A stretch of 64,000 bases of DNA. Origin: Paralvinella palmiformis (lineage: Eukaryota; Annelida; Polychaeta; Terebellida; Alvinellidae). Each line of letters starts with the position of its first letter. Position 1 is the first letter of the stretch. The stretch covers positions 1 to 64,000 of the forward strand of contig JAODUP010000517.1 in NCBI GenBank assembly GCA_025642065.1. Direction: 5' to 3'. Below the pieces are notes generated by a model. The model saw nothing but the letters and a program-made list of their open reading frames with translations. It was not told the DNA's origin and ran no database searches. Both the position numbers and the translations under genes were made by a program. Below are positions 13,018 to 29,022 of this stretch, piece after piece.

Positions 13018-16000
13018 CTACATCATCCAGGCTTAGAAAAAATATATAAAACAAACCATATCGACATTGATGAGAATAATTCAAAATTTATATTAAAAAT
13101 CTAGATGTTTCCAAAATAATCGAAAGCCTAGATTGTGAGGAAAACCCAGGACCAATCAGCTACCTCAATCAGTCTCAAATATTATATTCTGATGACTAAA
13201 TCTAACTGTCATCAACTCCCTCCACAACTATAGGTTAAATTGGGCATAAATAACAAGAGTTGGCATAGTTGTCAGGCTGCAAAATTGTCAAATATAAATT
13301 TCGCATTTCAATAACAAGTCCATGTCCAACATTTTGTATAAACATCACCGAAATAAGTGGCCATTCATGATCTGGATTTGTAATTATTTTATTGTGATCA
13401 TTCAACTCAGCAATATTGATAACAGGCTATTAAGTAATGAACTATTTCAAACAAATATTACCACATTTTAGCCATTACACTGAACAAAGCAAACTGACAG
13501 AGAATGTCTACAAAATGCCAAAAAAAAGGAAAAGGACCTATTGACAAAATTAAGTGCTGCCATCTGCTGGATTAAACAACACTGTTTTTTTCCTTTTCTT
13601 TAATAGCTTTCCTTTTCATTTATAATAATACATTGTTTAGTTACAGCGAAGTATGTTATGACATTTAATGCATTAAGTGCCTGATGATCTAACAGATGCC
13701 ATCATACAGGTTCATCAAGTACACATCTTACTGACATGTCTGACAACAATCATAATACAACAAATATTCCACATCCATAGTTGTCTCAAGAGAAGTAGGG
13801 TCAAGGGGAATTTAGTCATATTCGCTGCTCCATAAGTGTGTGTGTGCATGTGTGTCTGTGGTGTGTGTGTGTGCCTGTAGGTTTAAATTTGGGCTTTACA
13901 AGATCCAACAAATGCGGGGCCCTGGATAATCACCATGGTTATCCGTAATCAAAGGATGGACTTGTCTACAGCCAATATTCACCTGACCCACTGACAGATT
14001 CCAGCAACTTCCCATCCACATAATGTTTTCAATACACTGCTCTGCCAACCGACACAAAAAACACAAAACCCACGCTTACCTTCTCCGAGTGCTTGAATTC
14101 CTTCATGAAGGAGTCATAGTCATGTTTAGTGACCCTCTCTGGGAAGCAGGTCACTGTTTTGATGTATGCCTTCAGACTCCTCTCCATCAGTTGGTTGACT
14201 TCGTTGTAGTCGTAGTCATCGTGTCTGATGCCAAACATGCTGTGGATGTAGTTCCAGATCGCACGACGGAATGATGTCGTGTCCACGTCAGTACAATGAC
14301 CCATACTAGATAAACAGAGCAATAACAAGGTAAGAAGTTTGCTGATTGAGAAAATAACCACATTAACAAGACCCACCTTTAGGCAAAAGGATCATTAAAT
14401 GACTAAGCGTGACAGGAAATAGTATCATACAGACTCTTTATTAGAGAGTTAGCTAGCTACTTCCAAATAGGTGGTCAAAAATAAGTTCATATCAATCAAA
14501 ACATGCTTAATACAATTAGCCAATATTTTAATTGGATTTATTAATTATATCATAGCATCAGGTCACTCCAATTGAACTTTATCATTTTAAAGTGTGATAT
14601 TATATCGTCAATAAAAATTACTATGTCAGAATGATGTCTGGCATATAGTTTATGTTATGATATGATAAACAGGACTCCTGGTCACGTAATACTGCAGTTG
14701 AATATATCTGATATTCATACAACTGCATGGTACTATCACATACTAATACAGCTTTCTACTTACGTGTTGTAAGTTAAGTCATAGGCAACCCGGAACTTTT
14801 CATCCAGATAGGTGCCAATGTCTGTATAAAGTCGGTTAGCCAAGGAAAAGCCTTGTTCTTCCCAGGAATAATCCTAGAACAATACAGAATATAGTCGATT
14901 GAAAAACAGATTAAAAGCTTCCTATACAAAATCTGCTTTTGTTTTGTAATATTATGGCATGACATATATAAAACATATTTATAAATATAAACATCATTCA
15001 GCAAGTACTTAAAGCCCACATCCAGCATCTGTGTTGCATACTTTTATAAGATATTAAGTATTCAAGCATTAAATTAGATGGTTAATTGTTATTTATTTTG
15101 ATAGCCTGTAATCCATCTCTGATTGGAGACTTCTTGTGTTCATGTTTATTGGGAATAGGATAAGTGAAAATCGAGAACATAAAGTCCACAACATTTCATC
15201 ATGGACAGCAGAAGATATTGTATATCACTGATCTGGTATAAAAAAAACATTGTAGCAACAAGAATTAAAGTGTACAAATAAAACCACTTGGAATTTAACA
15301 TAAAAAATAATGAAAGGACTTTTCCATAAGTAACACAATGTTGAATGGAGGCTTTTGAATACGATGGTCATTATCTCGGAAAAAGGGCATCCCACTATTT
15401 GACAGTCGTCTTTCTAGTAAGTGTCCTACATCATTTTGTAGCTACATGTAATAATAATAAAATAAATGATTCACTAGAATCACTGAACGAAAACCCTTAT
15501 TTAGGATTTCAACACTGTTTGTACATATTAAATTTGCAAATAACTGATTTAAGTTTGAACATGTTTTGATGCACATGTGTGACTGGTATACATTACACGA
15601 AAACATGACACAAGTGAACTGAATAGCTTTTAATAAAACCTTTCCCACATTTTGGACCCTTTTAATGGCACCAGATTCTGCCATTATTATAACAAAACAT
15701 AATGTGCAATTTTGGAGACTCAGTATCCATTATAAAAAACATAAAAAATAATAAAGAGTGAAATAAAGCCATCCATTTCAAGGATTTGGTGCTGAATTTG
15801 ATGTAGACAAATTTAAATTCTGGTAATATATAGCTCTATATAAAACATATAACCAATATATAACTAATACAATATTTTGAAACAAGTAAGTAACAAGATT
15901 CTGTATGTATTCCTTAAAGAGGTAGGAAAACATGATACCATAATATTTTAATACCATAATGTGCTTTACAATTCATTCAAATTGTACTAATCTGATATTG

Positions 16001-17417
16001 ACAATTTTATTCATACCTGCGCACGAAAACAAGGAAACTTGTTTGGCTGGCCTCGCCGAGCAAAGTCTTCATACATAAAGTCAGGATCTTGTACATAGCG
16101 TAATAAGTCTGCCTGGACAGAAGGCTGCTTTGATGCAGGTGGCACTAAACGAATGAATTAAAAGGTATTATATCACATACATAACGATATAATGCAAAGG
16201 CCTTGAGACATCCCTATAACATTCTTCTTGATTTAAATAGTATCTTTATTTAACGTTTGCGGCAGATTCTACAAATGCACTGATTTTCTTGTAAATCTAT
16301 CTAATTATGTATATGATGCATAAAGAGTGATACAGCCTGACTTCATTACAATGCAGTCCAGTATAGTGCAGATGCAACTATATAAAGTAGGGGGTGCTTC
16401 CTCCAAATTCTTAGGAATGAAGATGTTTAATTTTAGTGATTTTCAGCAGTAACATCACTGAACATACTTCCATGTGGATCTTTCAAAATTTTAATGCTGT
16501 ATTTGTCATGATCCAAAATATTACTAATGGTCACTTAATAGCCAGCATGCCATGTGGTTAATCTAAAGTGAATGTGTGAATATTAAATTGAAGCTTAATT
16601 TTATATTAGAACAAACAAAGTTAATGTCCATGGTTCTACTTGTTAATGTAGCATTGATAACCCAATCAACACCATCCATCACAGGTGATTTCACCGATAA
16701 TAAAATTCCAATTACTTGTATATCAATGCACAGCCAATATTTCTGTTTCGTTAACAACACAATAATAGATCTGAAGCAAGTAAATTTTATTAAATTAGGG
16801 AGACACAAGAGGTGAACCAGAAACAAAAGCATCCTGCAATATTGTGTCAAAATCCACCCCCAAAAAATAAGACCTGGAAAAGCTATTTTATTTATATTAA
16901 GTTCATTTTATAAAAGGGTCACAGAATCTAAGTTGGTAATAAACATCTATTTAATGACCAATATAACCGCTGATTCTGATGGGTTTTTCGGCAGATGAAT
17001 AATTGTGAAAGGGGCATTTAGTTAGCCAAGATGGTGGCTTTCCCAGAAGTCATCATCTTTATTGGATTAAACTGATTGTACTTCATCATTTACAAGAAAA
17101 TATAGCAAAGTTCTGATTGACTTAACTAAGTTATGAGGATGCTGTAGTTAGTCTCATGTTCTCAAGTGGAGAAAATACGTGAGAAAATCTGGATGGTGGC
17201 ACCCCCACCCACTTCCAAAGCTAATGCATGTAGATCATTGCTATCAAATATCTACTTGTAATGTGGTTCACGTACATGGACACCAGACACAAAGTTGTAC
17301 TAGAGCCAGACTATAGCCACCAATAGCATTATATACCTTATTCAGTCCTGAAGTCTGGTATGAGCTATATATGGTATGCTAACAAATACTTTGAGACCAA
17401 TTACCATTAATATAAGC

Positions 17418-17473
<56 letters not shown>

Positions 17474-18862
17474 GCACATACATATATACTCACATTCTGC
17501 ACTCTGAGACTCAATTTTTTCAAATCGTTTCAGTAATTCTTCTTGAGAAGCTTGGGCAGCGGCAGCTTCTTCTGTCAGTTGTCGCATTTTCCTCATCAGT
17601 TCTTCAATACAACCCTCTTTACCATCCAAACTCTGTGACATGATAGACAAACATACCTTATAAGTATACACACAAAAACACACACACAAACACACACACA
17701 AACAAACACACTTCAGAATTGTCCAATTATCTCTTTAACAGTTTCTTTTAATGGTTTTCTGTTCTGTATTTGGTGGTACTGACATTATTTAAGAGAGACA
17801 TATCTTAAACTGATCAGACATTTAATTATATTGTACTTAGGTGAAGATGTTGCTAATAATAATATAACAATTGTTTTAGTACCAAGTTCTTTTATACAAG
17901 GCAGGCTTGAGGCAGCCAGCCAGTACACATGATGCAAAACTCACAGAATTAGGAGTTGTGGGTCCCGAGACATCCGTTGAAGCACCATTCTCCGTGACTG
18001 ATGGCATTCTGTACGTATGACCTTCTTCCTGGTCTATCTCAGCATTAACACCACACCCATAGACAAAACTTGCTAGCGCATGGAAATGTGCCAACAGCGC
18101 AATGGCGTGCATCAGCTCAGACAGCGACCAGTTCTCCGTTCCTCGTGTAAGCTTCTGTAACACGGAAAGGTCAAAACATGTTTGTGTTAAAAAAGAATGA
18201 AAAGGTTATCTCTTGCCACTAACAGCTACGGATGGAGAGATTTGAGGAATGGTACATCTGTTGGAGGATTAGTACATAGTGAAGCTATTCTCATACGCAG
18301 TAAAAAAATTAACTGCCTTAAAAGACATGGGATCTGTTAAGCACCTCAGCTGAGACAATTTTTAATCATGAGTTTTCGATAAGTTAATGCAGGCCTATCT
18401 CTCTCACACTTACACACACACACACACACATGAAAGAGAGGGAGGTAGGGAGTGTTTAATTATTTATATAAATTAAATCAAATGACACACCTGCTCCTGA
18501 ATGCCAAACATCAACAGACATCAAGTATAATCCCACCTATCCAAGCCATTCTTTGTCAACTATCACATTAAAACATTACAGTCAGAAATAGACAGACATA
18601 ACCTACCTCAATATGAGATTTGTCCAACAGCCATGGTCTATGTGCAAGGATTTTATTAATCTCATAGAAGTCTCTCAGTTTTTGTGGTACGTGTTCCAGT
18701 CCTCTCAACCATCTCTCATCTCCACCCTGGAGCAGGAATTCTGTCATCTGGATTTTGATTATATAAGAACACTGATGCCGGCCAGCGGCCTGGAAAACAC
18801 AAAACAGCAACGTCAGCATTAATTTGATTTATAACAACAAGTGGTTCATCACCACCACCACC

Positions 18863-18894
<32 letters not shown>

Positions 18895-21800
18895 CAACAA
18901 CAATACCCACCACTAATATAATATGATTTTTGGTAGCACACTGCTTATACAGATGTTTCAGGTCATGGGGTTGAATCCATTTATTACCTGTTTCTGTGGT
19001 GTGTTTCACCCATGAGTAAAAAGGATCAGCCTGATCATCTTCTTTTATTACAGAATAGCCTCACAGCCTAAAAGTTCTAACAACAATTCACTCAATCCTT
19101 CACTCCAACCTACAACCTATTCAACTCTGTGAAATACCTGTCTAAATTTCACTAGGTTCAGGCTGAACTAGTACAACTTAAAACAAGGGACTGAAAGAAG
19201 CTGGCCAAACTTTCACCAACAGTATTATGACTTGACCCACAAATCTTCACCCTGAGTCTCTGGCAACTCTATCAGCTGAGCTGTCATAGCCTAATTAACT
19301 AATAAAAAATTTTTTGTTCTATTCGATTAGTACCCTTTTAATGACAACATACTAACACAATATTTTTGTACAAAGACCCGTCCACAATACTACATCTATA
19401 ACATACATACTATATTCATTCTAACTAGTAATTGTGTAGGTTGTTAGGACACAGAGATTGCCATTTCTTAAGATGGATATCTTACTGATGAGCTTACTGG
19501 TGAATAACACTGAACAAAACTAGATGGCTAACAACTGTCTATATTGACACGTTAGCACAAAAAGCTTTATATATGACTGTACAGAATACATCCAGTGAAG
19601 GGCTCCATTCATTGACACTAATATGTATAACACTGTTAGCTACTCATTGCTTCGAAACATTTATTTATTCTATCTTACCAGCCATATCTTCTCATTTAAT
19701 ATCTGGTAAGCTGATATACGAAGTTTCTCGGCAGAAGATGTTTGAATAGATGTGTACATTGTCATAACGCACAATACCCCGGGGCTACTTGACACGATCT
19801 GAGCCCAGCGTTTACACACATCTGGTATAAGTGGTTGTCTGTCTGTTAAAAACACTAGACCACAATTGGGCTAGAAGTCAACCAGTCTGTCTTCAGTACC
19901 ACCATATACACTTGATGAAGCACACAAAAAACCGTCCCCTGTAATGTCATGTCCGCTGGGTCACTGTTAATCTTGCTAGTCTGTCTCAAATAACATGGTT
20001 TAGAATGTAGAGTAGTGGATAACGCTAAATGAGGTAACATCTCTTGAAGGTCACTGATAGACAGAGCCTTTCTATAGATCTTTTCAGATATAATTATATA
20101 AAGGACAGATAGTAGGTGAGATAAGACAAAACCCTGTGTTGTAAAGAAGTTATGGTTACTTAATCTGACAAGTCAGTCTCCAGTTTATTACCAAATACAC
20201 AAAAAACACTTGTTTATCCCGGACAGTACAGCACAGCACAGGCCATTTGGCATCGGTTTGACTGAGTTATCTCTCTACAACCACAAGGCCAGAACAATGG
20301 CTTTTGTTGAGTCATTGAATATAAACAATTAGCGACATGGGTCTGGTTTGCGTTTTTTTTATAGTACTAAAAGCTCCGCCATTGACCCACTACAAGGCAG
20401 AATTTCTTTAGCTGTCATTAAGCCCTCATACAGCCAGTAAGTATATCTGCTGCCTGTCAGGTAGCACTTCTTGTTTACTTTAAATCTGTGATACATTCTA
20501 GAGAGAGAGAGAGCCTGACCCACAATAAGGTTACTTAATGATCCAAGGTTGATGACACATACATGACATCATAACAAAAGACATGCATGTGACAGACACT
20601 GGGTGTAGCAGGGGGCACCTTATGACAACCCTATCATGGACAATTAAAGCTTGCAATAAATTACAAAGGTAGATAGATTTGACTAGCTTTCTCCTATTTA
20701 ATCAGAAATGACAACAGGAGAAAGAATAATTAAATTTGAGAGCCATCTGGAAACATTGTGAGATTATATTTATGGTTGATTTTTGGGGGAAAAATTTAAA
20801 AAACACAGGAAATCGCTGATTAGCAGAAAATTCGCACCCCTGATAACTTTATGCCATTTGGGGCAAGTTGCTCTGCGAGTACCTCCACCGGAGTTACGTT
20901 GACATTTCCTGAAGCCTAAATCTATGCCCCCAGTGTAAAAAGAACACATGTTATAAAAATATCAAACGACAATTACATAAGATTAGACACACGCAAACAA
21001 ATATACTGCCCCAGATATTTAACATTACCTGTAATTATCTGTTCTTAATGTTCATAATACAGTTGGTACTTTAACAAATATCTGTAGTGAGATTATGTAA
21101 ACACAGATGGCTGCTCTATGGACAATATTTATGATGACGTACGTGATCTGCCTGGACAGATTTGTAAAATGGCGTGACAACATGGCCAGCAGCCAACAGC
21201 AATACCACCATCAGACTGTGTTCTAATGGTAAACAAGGCATCATTCACGAATCAAACCAATCAATAGTTCAATTAACCATAAAACACACACACACACACA
21301 CACACAGTAAGGGAAGGGAAAGCGAGACAGAAAGACTTGGTTTGTGAAGAAAACCAAGCCATCCATAACGGTAGTGTCATGAATAGACACCTGTCAAGAG
21401 GTGTTCCACAACCATTTTAGCTATACTATAGTCAATGGCAAAAGGCTGTCACGTGAAAGGTTTGGGGACATTAAGCTGTCATAATCAAAGAAAAATGATT
21501 GACATGTCAGTAACATAGAAGCTTCCCCAAGTTCAGCTGTTAATTAGGCCAACACAAACCAATGGACAGAAACTTAAAGAACAGACTGTCATAATTATAT
21601 CTAGATCGTATTTTTCCACAGTAAAGCTGATTACTACTAATACTACTGCTGCTGTTGCTGCTTCTACTACTAGTACTACTATCAGTATTACCAGTTACTC
21701 TTTGTTGTTGGTTTCTTAGTGAACCTGGACAACAACATTAATGATACCACGTACAACTACTATAAATGGCACCTGGTCAGGCAGACTACAAAAATTACAA

Positions 21801-24800
21801 AGGTTCCATCAGCCTAAAAGCACACACACATACACACACACCATGAAGACCAAAAAGATCCATTCAGGCCACAGCAGACTTGGCATTAGTAGTAAGAATA
21901 AGACACCAATATCTATAACTGTAAGTGATCTCATGTTACATGTTTCTACTGTAACACTTAATAGTCTTACAGATTTACATAAACTTACAACAACACAATA
22001 AATCAATATATTATATAAAAAAGATGAGAACGCCCCCCTACCATGGCTAAACTGTTATGTGGAGCTAAGGAGGGAATAATCATCAATTAAAGATGCTAAA
22101 CATTCAGGGAAAAGCCATCCCAGATCCCCCTGCATCCCTTGTGTCCTCCTAAACAGGGAATGACCTTGAAATAGCCGAGCGTTTACCATAGCAAACTGAT
22201 ATTGGTGTCCTCTTGATAATACTAATAGTGTCTATTTTGGGTCGTCCAGAGGAGGTGTAGGTGAAGGCGACACAAGGGAAAAAGGTCAGATGGTTGTCCT
22301 TGGGTGCAACATGAAATTGTTGGACCAGATGTATATGATGATCAACGGACTAGAAATGGATTAACTGTTTCAACAGATGACAGACACTTGATGACATGAT
22401 TCCCTCCATCACCACTACCATCATTTATCATCATCATCATTCTTATCACCACCAGAACTAGCCCCCACCACGACCAGCAGTAAAACACTGCCAAGTGGTA
22501 ATGATTTATATACATTTGATGGCAGGAGAAATACCTGACAAGTGGCTCCTGTAGCCACCACCAGCTACAGGGCAATATGGGTACCACATCATCTTACTAT
22601 ACCTGATATACGGTATCAAACAGACTACATATTATAACCGCTCACTTATAAACTATGGTGATGTGTACACTGTTGGTGTACAGCCTAAAATACCAACATC
22701 ATCACAGAACGTCGTATTCTCCTCCCCGTAAGAACACCAGGGCTTTAGAAGCAGAATATCATAGAATTCCCTTCCTTGTCATCCTGTCGCATCTTACAAA
22801 TGCTGACCATTTGTGTATAGACTGACTACATAGCCAGCTAGGTCGGGTGTTTATGTAGGCTAATTATATCAGTAGGATGGCTAACAGCTTTTTTATGATC
22901 AGTCTAAAAATTAATCTAAAAAATGGACATTGTCAGCAGCGCTCCGTGAAGGTTAGATTTAGTCAGTCCGATATCATTAATCATTTAGTCACATTAACAC
23001 CAACACACTATAGCAGTACTAACATACACACACACACACACACACACAAACATACACACACACGCGCGCGCACACACACCGATCCTGACAGCATTAACAC
23101 CTGGGTATATGCCAAACCAGGAATAAAACATATACACTACACCAACATTAACTCAAGTATATGGCTATGCCTTATAATGTATACACATCATACAGACAGT
23201 AATGCCAACATACTGATACATACAACATCAACAGCCTCACAGTGAGGTCACATCATCCAGTTAGATATCCAAGTTAAGGTCACATTTCTAGAGTATAATC
23301 TGACCAGAAGACAAACAGGTTTGAGGGATCCAGAAAACACTAATTTAAATCATCTCTAGCTAGAAATAGAGGACCATCATCAGTGTACAGTATACCAAAC
23401 CAATCAGCTGTTAGTAACTAGAACAAGATAAATGACTTCATCTTCACACATCTTACTTAGTACCATCTACACATCAATATCCATACAGTCATGACTGGGT
23501 GTTATATATCAGCTGGTGGGTGAAATGTTATATCACCACAGTCAGAGTGTGCTGGTTTATCAGCACAGTCACGGTGATATACTATATATAAGCACAGTCA
23601 CGGTGATATGCTATATATCATGACAGTCCACGGGTGGTATGATACTACATATCAGTGGAAACCACCAGATATTATATATGCACAGTTTGTGCAAGTTACT
23701 TTAGACTGAGATGGGAGTAAGTTGTCATAACAGCTCAGTTGAGACGATGGTAAAAAAACACATCTACAGTCAGAATTGGATGAGATATGCCAGGACCGAG
23801 TTACCCCAGTCCATAAGTAATAGTATGAAGTACAACTTGGACTCCTCTAAGTGGCTTCGAACGGGTAACTTATATTCTACTCTATCAACACCCTAGCACT
23901 GTGCTATAATGTGTCAGTGTTATCAGACTACCTGATCTAATGCCAATCCGGCCACCCCAGAGGATTACTGGCCGCTAACAAGACAGTAACTCAAGGTTTG
24001 CTCTATTACCTCCCCAATGTCTAACCAATACACTCTGTGACAGGTATACTTGGTCACTTAAGATCATAGAACTGTCTTCTTATATATTAGATATCCTATA
24101 TCATTATATGTTACTAGCTACCCATTATGGACCATCGTCTGGGGGACTAGCTGCCACTTAACATACGTAATATGATAAGCTGAAATAGAACATAAACACA
24201 CATAACAGGTCCTCATCAGTTACATCTGGTATGATCTCTATAGACCACAACAACCATATCATTTACTGTCAGAAGTCAATTTAATATTCACCAGATATTA
24301 ATCTCTGACAAATGGCCGCCGGGACACACACACACACACACACGCACAGAGAGAGAACACACACACACACACACACTACTAGCACCTATTACGTATATCC
24401 CCAGCCCCTATTAACTCATCCAGTCCACTTCCAGCCATCACTAAGTGACATCTATCACGTTATCAGCCAGTCGACCGTGGAATCAATCCGAGAAGGCCTA
24501 GCTACAAACTGGGTCATGCTATAATGGCGCCACCTATCTGTTGGCACCGTTCTTGGACGCAAGAGCCCAAACTAACATGACACAGTCATTTTTTCAGCGA
24601 CGCAGTGATCCAGGACGTGGGACTTCTTGCATGTGGCCATGGACTTTGGAATCAGGATTTCTGTAGAAGTAGCAATCATCAGCTTCCAGGATATTAAATT
24701 ACGGGTGGTGGACATCAGTACATATTCCTCATTAAGATTATTATTTTTATTATCTCGTCTTTATCAACTTAATTTAAAATGAGAATCTGTGAATGAGAAT

Positions 24801-25228
24801 AAACAATATACAGGGTATACAATATACGTGAGTTGTAAATCTCGGGGGGGGGGGGGGCTTCGTGGTCTAACGGTAGCATGTTGGATCACAGATTACTACC
24901 ATCCATGTTCGAATCTCGGTGTGGGCATATCTGAAGTGTTTCATCTTTGAACTCGCTTCATTAACTGTTTGGAGATCTTTTTGTAAAATAAATTCGGTGA
25001 TGTGATCACACACACACACACACACACACCTAATTCTGGACAGATAGCAAATACCTTTCACTATCATTAAGTTATTCCTGACAGTTAAGTCTCTCTTTCT
25101 GGCTATCTGTGTCCCACTGATTGGGTTAAGCCAACCTTCTAAATATCTGATCAGTAACTCTAGTACAAGCTTCTATACCCAGCTTATCATAGTGCTGCCC
25201 TCATAATGCAGTTAAGTCGTTTGCTTGC

Positions 25229-25262
<34 letters not shown>

Positions 25263-25504
25263 GTATGTATGTGTGGTGTGAGTGAATAGATACACGGGAT
25301 GGCATACTATCTTAGGTTGGCTATCTCCACGTAATGTATTCCACGCCATTAACTGGAACTACCGGCATATCACCATGCTAGTAGGCAATAGCAGAGCACT
25401 GACAGTTTACCATAGTATCAAATGAAGGATGTTTTGTGGAAAAACACCAAGCCACTAACAAGTGTTGTATGTTACTGGCTCAAGTGATCACTGGTATATT
25501 ATGT

Positions 25505-25537
<33 letters not shown>

Positions 25538-26233
25538 CGTAAATAACCTACATATGGTGACCACCCAGACTACAGACACACCTACTCTTTAAAATAGGTT
25601 ATTCTCTTTATAACGTTCTTCATGACACCAAACGTTATAATATGTGATACAAGACAGAATGGTACTAAACACCAAATATAATACTAAGTCACATCGATAA
25701 TGGTGTCATCACTCAACACACAAGACTGAACATTGTACTATAATAATATGACAGTGAACATTACTGCACTAACTAGTAAAGCAGAAATTAACAACTTTGC
25801 TAATTAGCAGATCAACAAGGTAGCCGCAATATAATTATGATAAACATGCTGACATAAATCAGTGAAGCAAAACCAAACATGGAACATAAAGGTGACATTG
25901 ATCTTAATGGATCCATGACTTAGATTGTGGTGATTTTCTGTTGGGATCTTTCAGTATAGTAATGGACACAATTATTTTATGGCTTCTATTCAGCTGGACC
26001 TTTGATCAATAATCACAATAAATTAGTTTATCTGACAATATCTCTCCATTTTTCATCAACATACATGCAGATAGACTAATGTGATTAAGCTATCTATCAA
26101 TAACATATGACAACAATAAGTCAACTAATGCTGATGTTAGTGCTAGTAATGTATCTGGTATCATAATACATAAATTAAGCATATTTCCTCACAAAATCTA
26201 ACTTATTTCTTGATTGTCAGCTTTCACTGCCTT

Positions 26234-26269
<36 letters not shown>

Positions 26270-28990
26270 AATAAATTATTTAAAATATTTTGAAATGTAG
26301 ACATTTTCTAGTTCTTATAATTGGATATCAGCTAAATGCCCATGTCCATACACTATAAGGGTGACAAATTGTACTTGATGGTACATCATGAAGCATTCTT
26401 CCATAACATATTATCTGGCTCAGTATGTCTTCAAATCCAAAAACTGACCTCTCCAGTTATAAAAAAAACATATTCTCTGCTGGTTTTAAGCACAACATTT
26501 AAAATACTTATTTAACCTCACACAAAAGTAACCCTAAATGGCAAGTTGCCAAACATGGTCTAACGAGCCAGTTCTTTTTAAAAGACCGTTCTAGTTGATC
26601 AGACCCGGCAACATTCTGTATTGAGTACATTAAATACTGGTTTAAAAGGGCATTATAAGTCGGTAATGATAGCATAACACTTGAAACAAAGTACATCTCG
26701 GTCATCAGGTGAGAGGAATTTTCCACATTTGATCCCTACCCCGGCTCAATAATAAGCCATTTGCTATCTGGGTCAGGCTGTAAGATGACTCACTAAAAGG
26801 CTAGGAAAAATCTGATAAATTGTTAACATAAATATGTACTGATAAAATTATTATTCTTAATAAGAATAATAAGCTATTATAAATATATAAATTTAGTATC
26901 ACTCTTACCACAGAAGGTACTCGTATTTAAACTTAAGATATGTCTTCTCAATGTTTTAGTCGTGCTTATTGAACACCCATTGTATTTATTCTGGTTTAAC
27001 CCTAAAATTGATGATATTCGCACCCCTTTTTTTAAATATAGAACTCTTCCTAGGTAAATATTTCAAATGGACAATTAGTCATCAGTTTTCATCTTCATGA
27101 TTCGTAATTACATTTTAATCACACAAAAATACATCAAAATGCGACAGATGGAGGAGGCGTTGGTCACACCTGAAACATATGGCTACCTATTGAAATGTAT
27201 CCCACAAACACAGGCATGATCTGGATTCAAACCTACAACATGCAGGTTTGCATTGCAGAGCTTTAACTGCTCACTATGCATTACAGTATATATTACACAA
27301 TACCCAGATCTACAGAGAAGTCTTATTGTCTGTCTGCATGTCTCTAGCTAATTTAATATCATCAGCTATTTAATTAGTGTAATAATTGTTCTTATCAGTA
27401 ATGTGTTATATCATATTACTATATAGGCCACACCATTAACACCCTCCTTCATCCACCAATATAAATATCAGCATGAAGTTTCAGTTTCTGGTGAGTCGAT
27501 CCTTGATCAATCATTCAGCTGTTATCTTCATGATATGCCATTATATGTGTCAACTCGAACCTCCTGACACAAATAAACAAATCCAAATCTATTCACCGGC
27601 ATACAATGACGCAACTAGCCATGTATTACCTCTCCATTAACCATAGCATTAGCCCGGTATTTATATCCCCCCTTTCCCCAGATTTATTCACTTAGCGAGC
27701 TGTAACAGATCTTTATATAGCGAAAGAAAAACACAAAGCTCTACCTTAGCCTAACACACAACCAGCATATAAACATACGGGGCTCCACAATAGAAGTATA
27801 TACGGCTAACATAGATCAGCACTTAGGATGATAAAACACTACAGACATTCAACAGCTGATCTATGACGTTATCTGACCAACAACATCACCCTTCTAGTAC
27901 CTGGCCTATACCTAGTGTTAGAGGATATTATAACAGGTGAGTAATGTGACGGCTGAGAGCTAATGTTACAATACATAGATAGGTTGTTGTGTCTCGGGTA
28001 AATAAAAAATATCATCAACCTGGATCTAGTCAGGTAAGTTAATTAGTCAGTGAGAGCAGTGCTTTGTTTATACTGGATGATGACACCTCGCCCCAGCAAA
28101 ACGGAAAGAGGTCATTCTTCTATAAAAAAAAACTCCATTTTCATCACCATTTTCTCTATTCCAGTTTTTAGTAAGTTAATTAATCACTGATCAGAAGGCA
28201 TCAGACAGTTTTTGTATGTCAGCTTGACCCCATTCTTTACATACTGTTACTTCTAACCATAAGGTTAGATCCTAATCTAAAATGACATTCTGTTCGTTAG
28301 CTCTCTCTGGCAAGTTGTGTAGAGATTGGCTAATACTGTGGTGACGCCTAGCGGATATTTATGACAATAACGTTGCATAAATTCATTCCACTGTTTCTTT
28401 TTAATTTAACCCTCAACAATGATAACAGACATTTTGCTCTACACTTGAATTGTTATTTTAATACGATGTATAAGTCCTAACAACAACAACAACAGCAACA
28501 GTTAACGAGACCTTGTAATAGGTGACCTAGTTCTATCCGAAGAGACTGGGTTCATCTAGTACTGTGCTATTTCTTAAAGCACTAACCTTCTATAGCCACG
28601 ATATCATCTTACACAAAGCTTTAGCTAAGTAACTTCTGAGTATTTATCAGGTTAACCACCAGTCAAATCGATCTCCCCCCTCCCTCCTTACATACACACA
28701 TAAACACCGCCCTAACACAGTAATCCTCTCAGTGTCGTCAAGTGGTCAGTATCAGCTAAAACTGTTAGTACTTAAACTGTACCAAGAAAAGATGAGTAAA
28801 CATTAAATACTGATAGATGACGGGGATACTATAGTCAGATTACAGAGATATAGAGAGAACTTGATTTAACATCAGCAAGGGTCGTACCTGGTAAAACCCT
28901 AGAAAAAATCTCACTAGTACAGGTAATACAGGGATTCAAACCCAAACTTTGGAGGTTTAAAGTACAATCTATCCGTGGTACCATATGAGG

Positions 28991-29022
<32 letters not shown>

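Larger units (their letters stand above)
11998..16016 (-). other. Sestrin introns 7 to 9
   Basis: Between exons 14873-14764, 14305-14080 and 11997-11911 there is only intronic AT-rich DNA, TA and TG arrays and the SINE remnant at 12270-12385. Confidence 0.7.

Noticed and set aside
20780..20960. Minus-strand frame with Arg-rich residues
   Set aside because: It contains a string (caggggtgcgaat) that recurs near 27.0 kb, so it is more likely a dispersed repeat.
26508..26726. 72-codon minus-strand frame
   Set aside because: No splice sites or recognisable domain; adjacent to SINE-like sequence.
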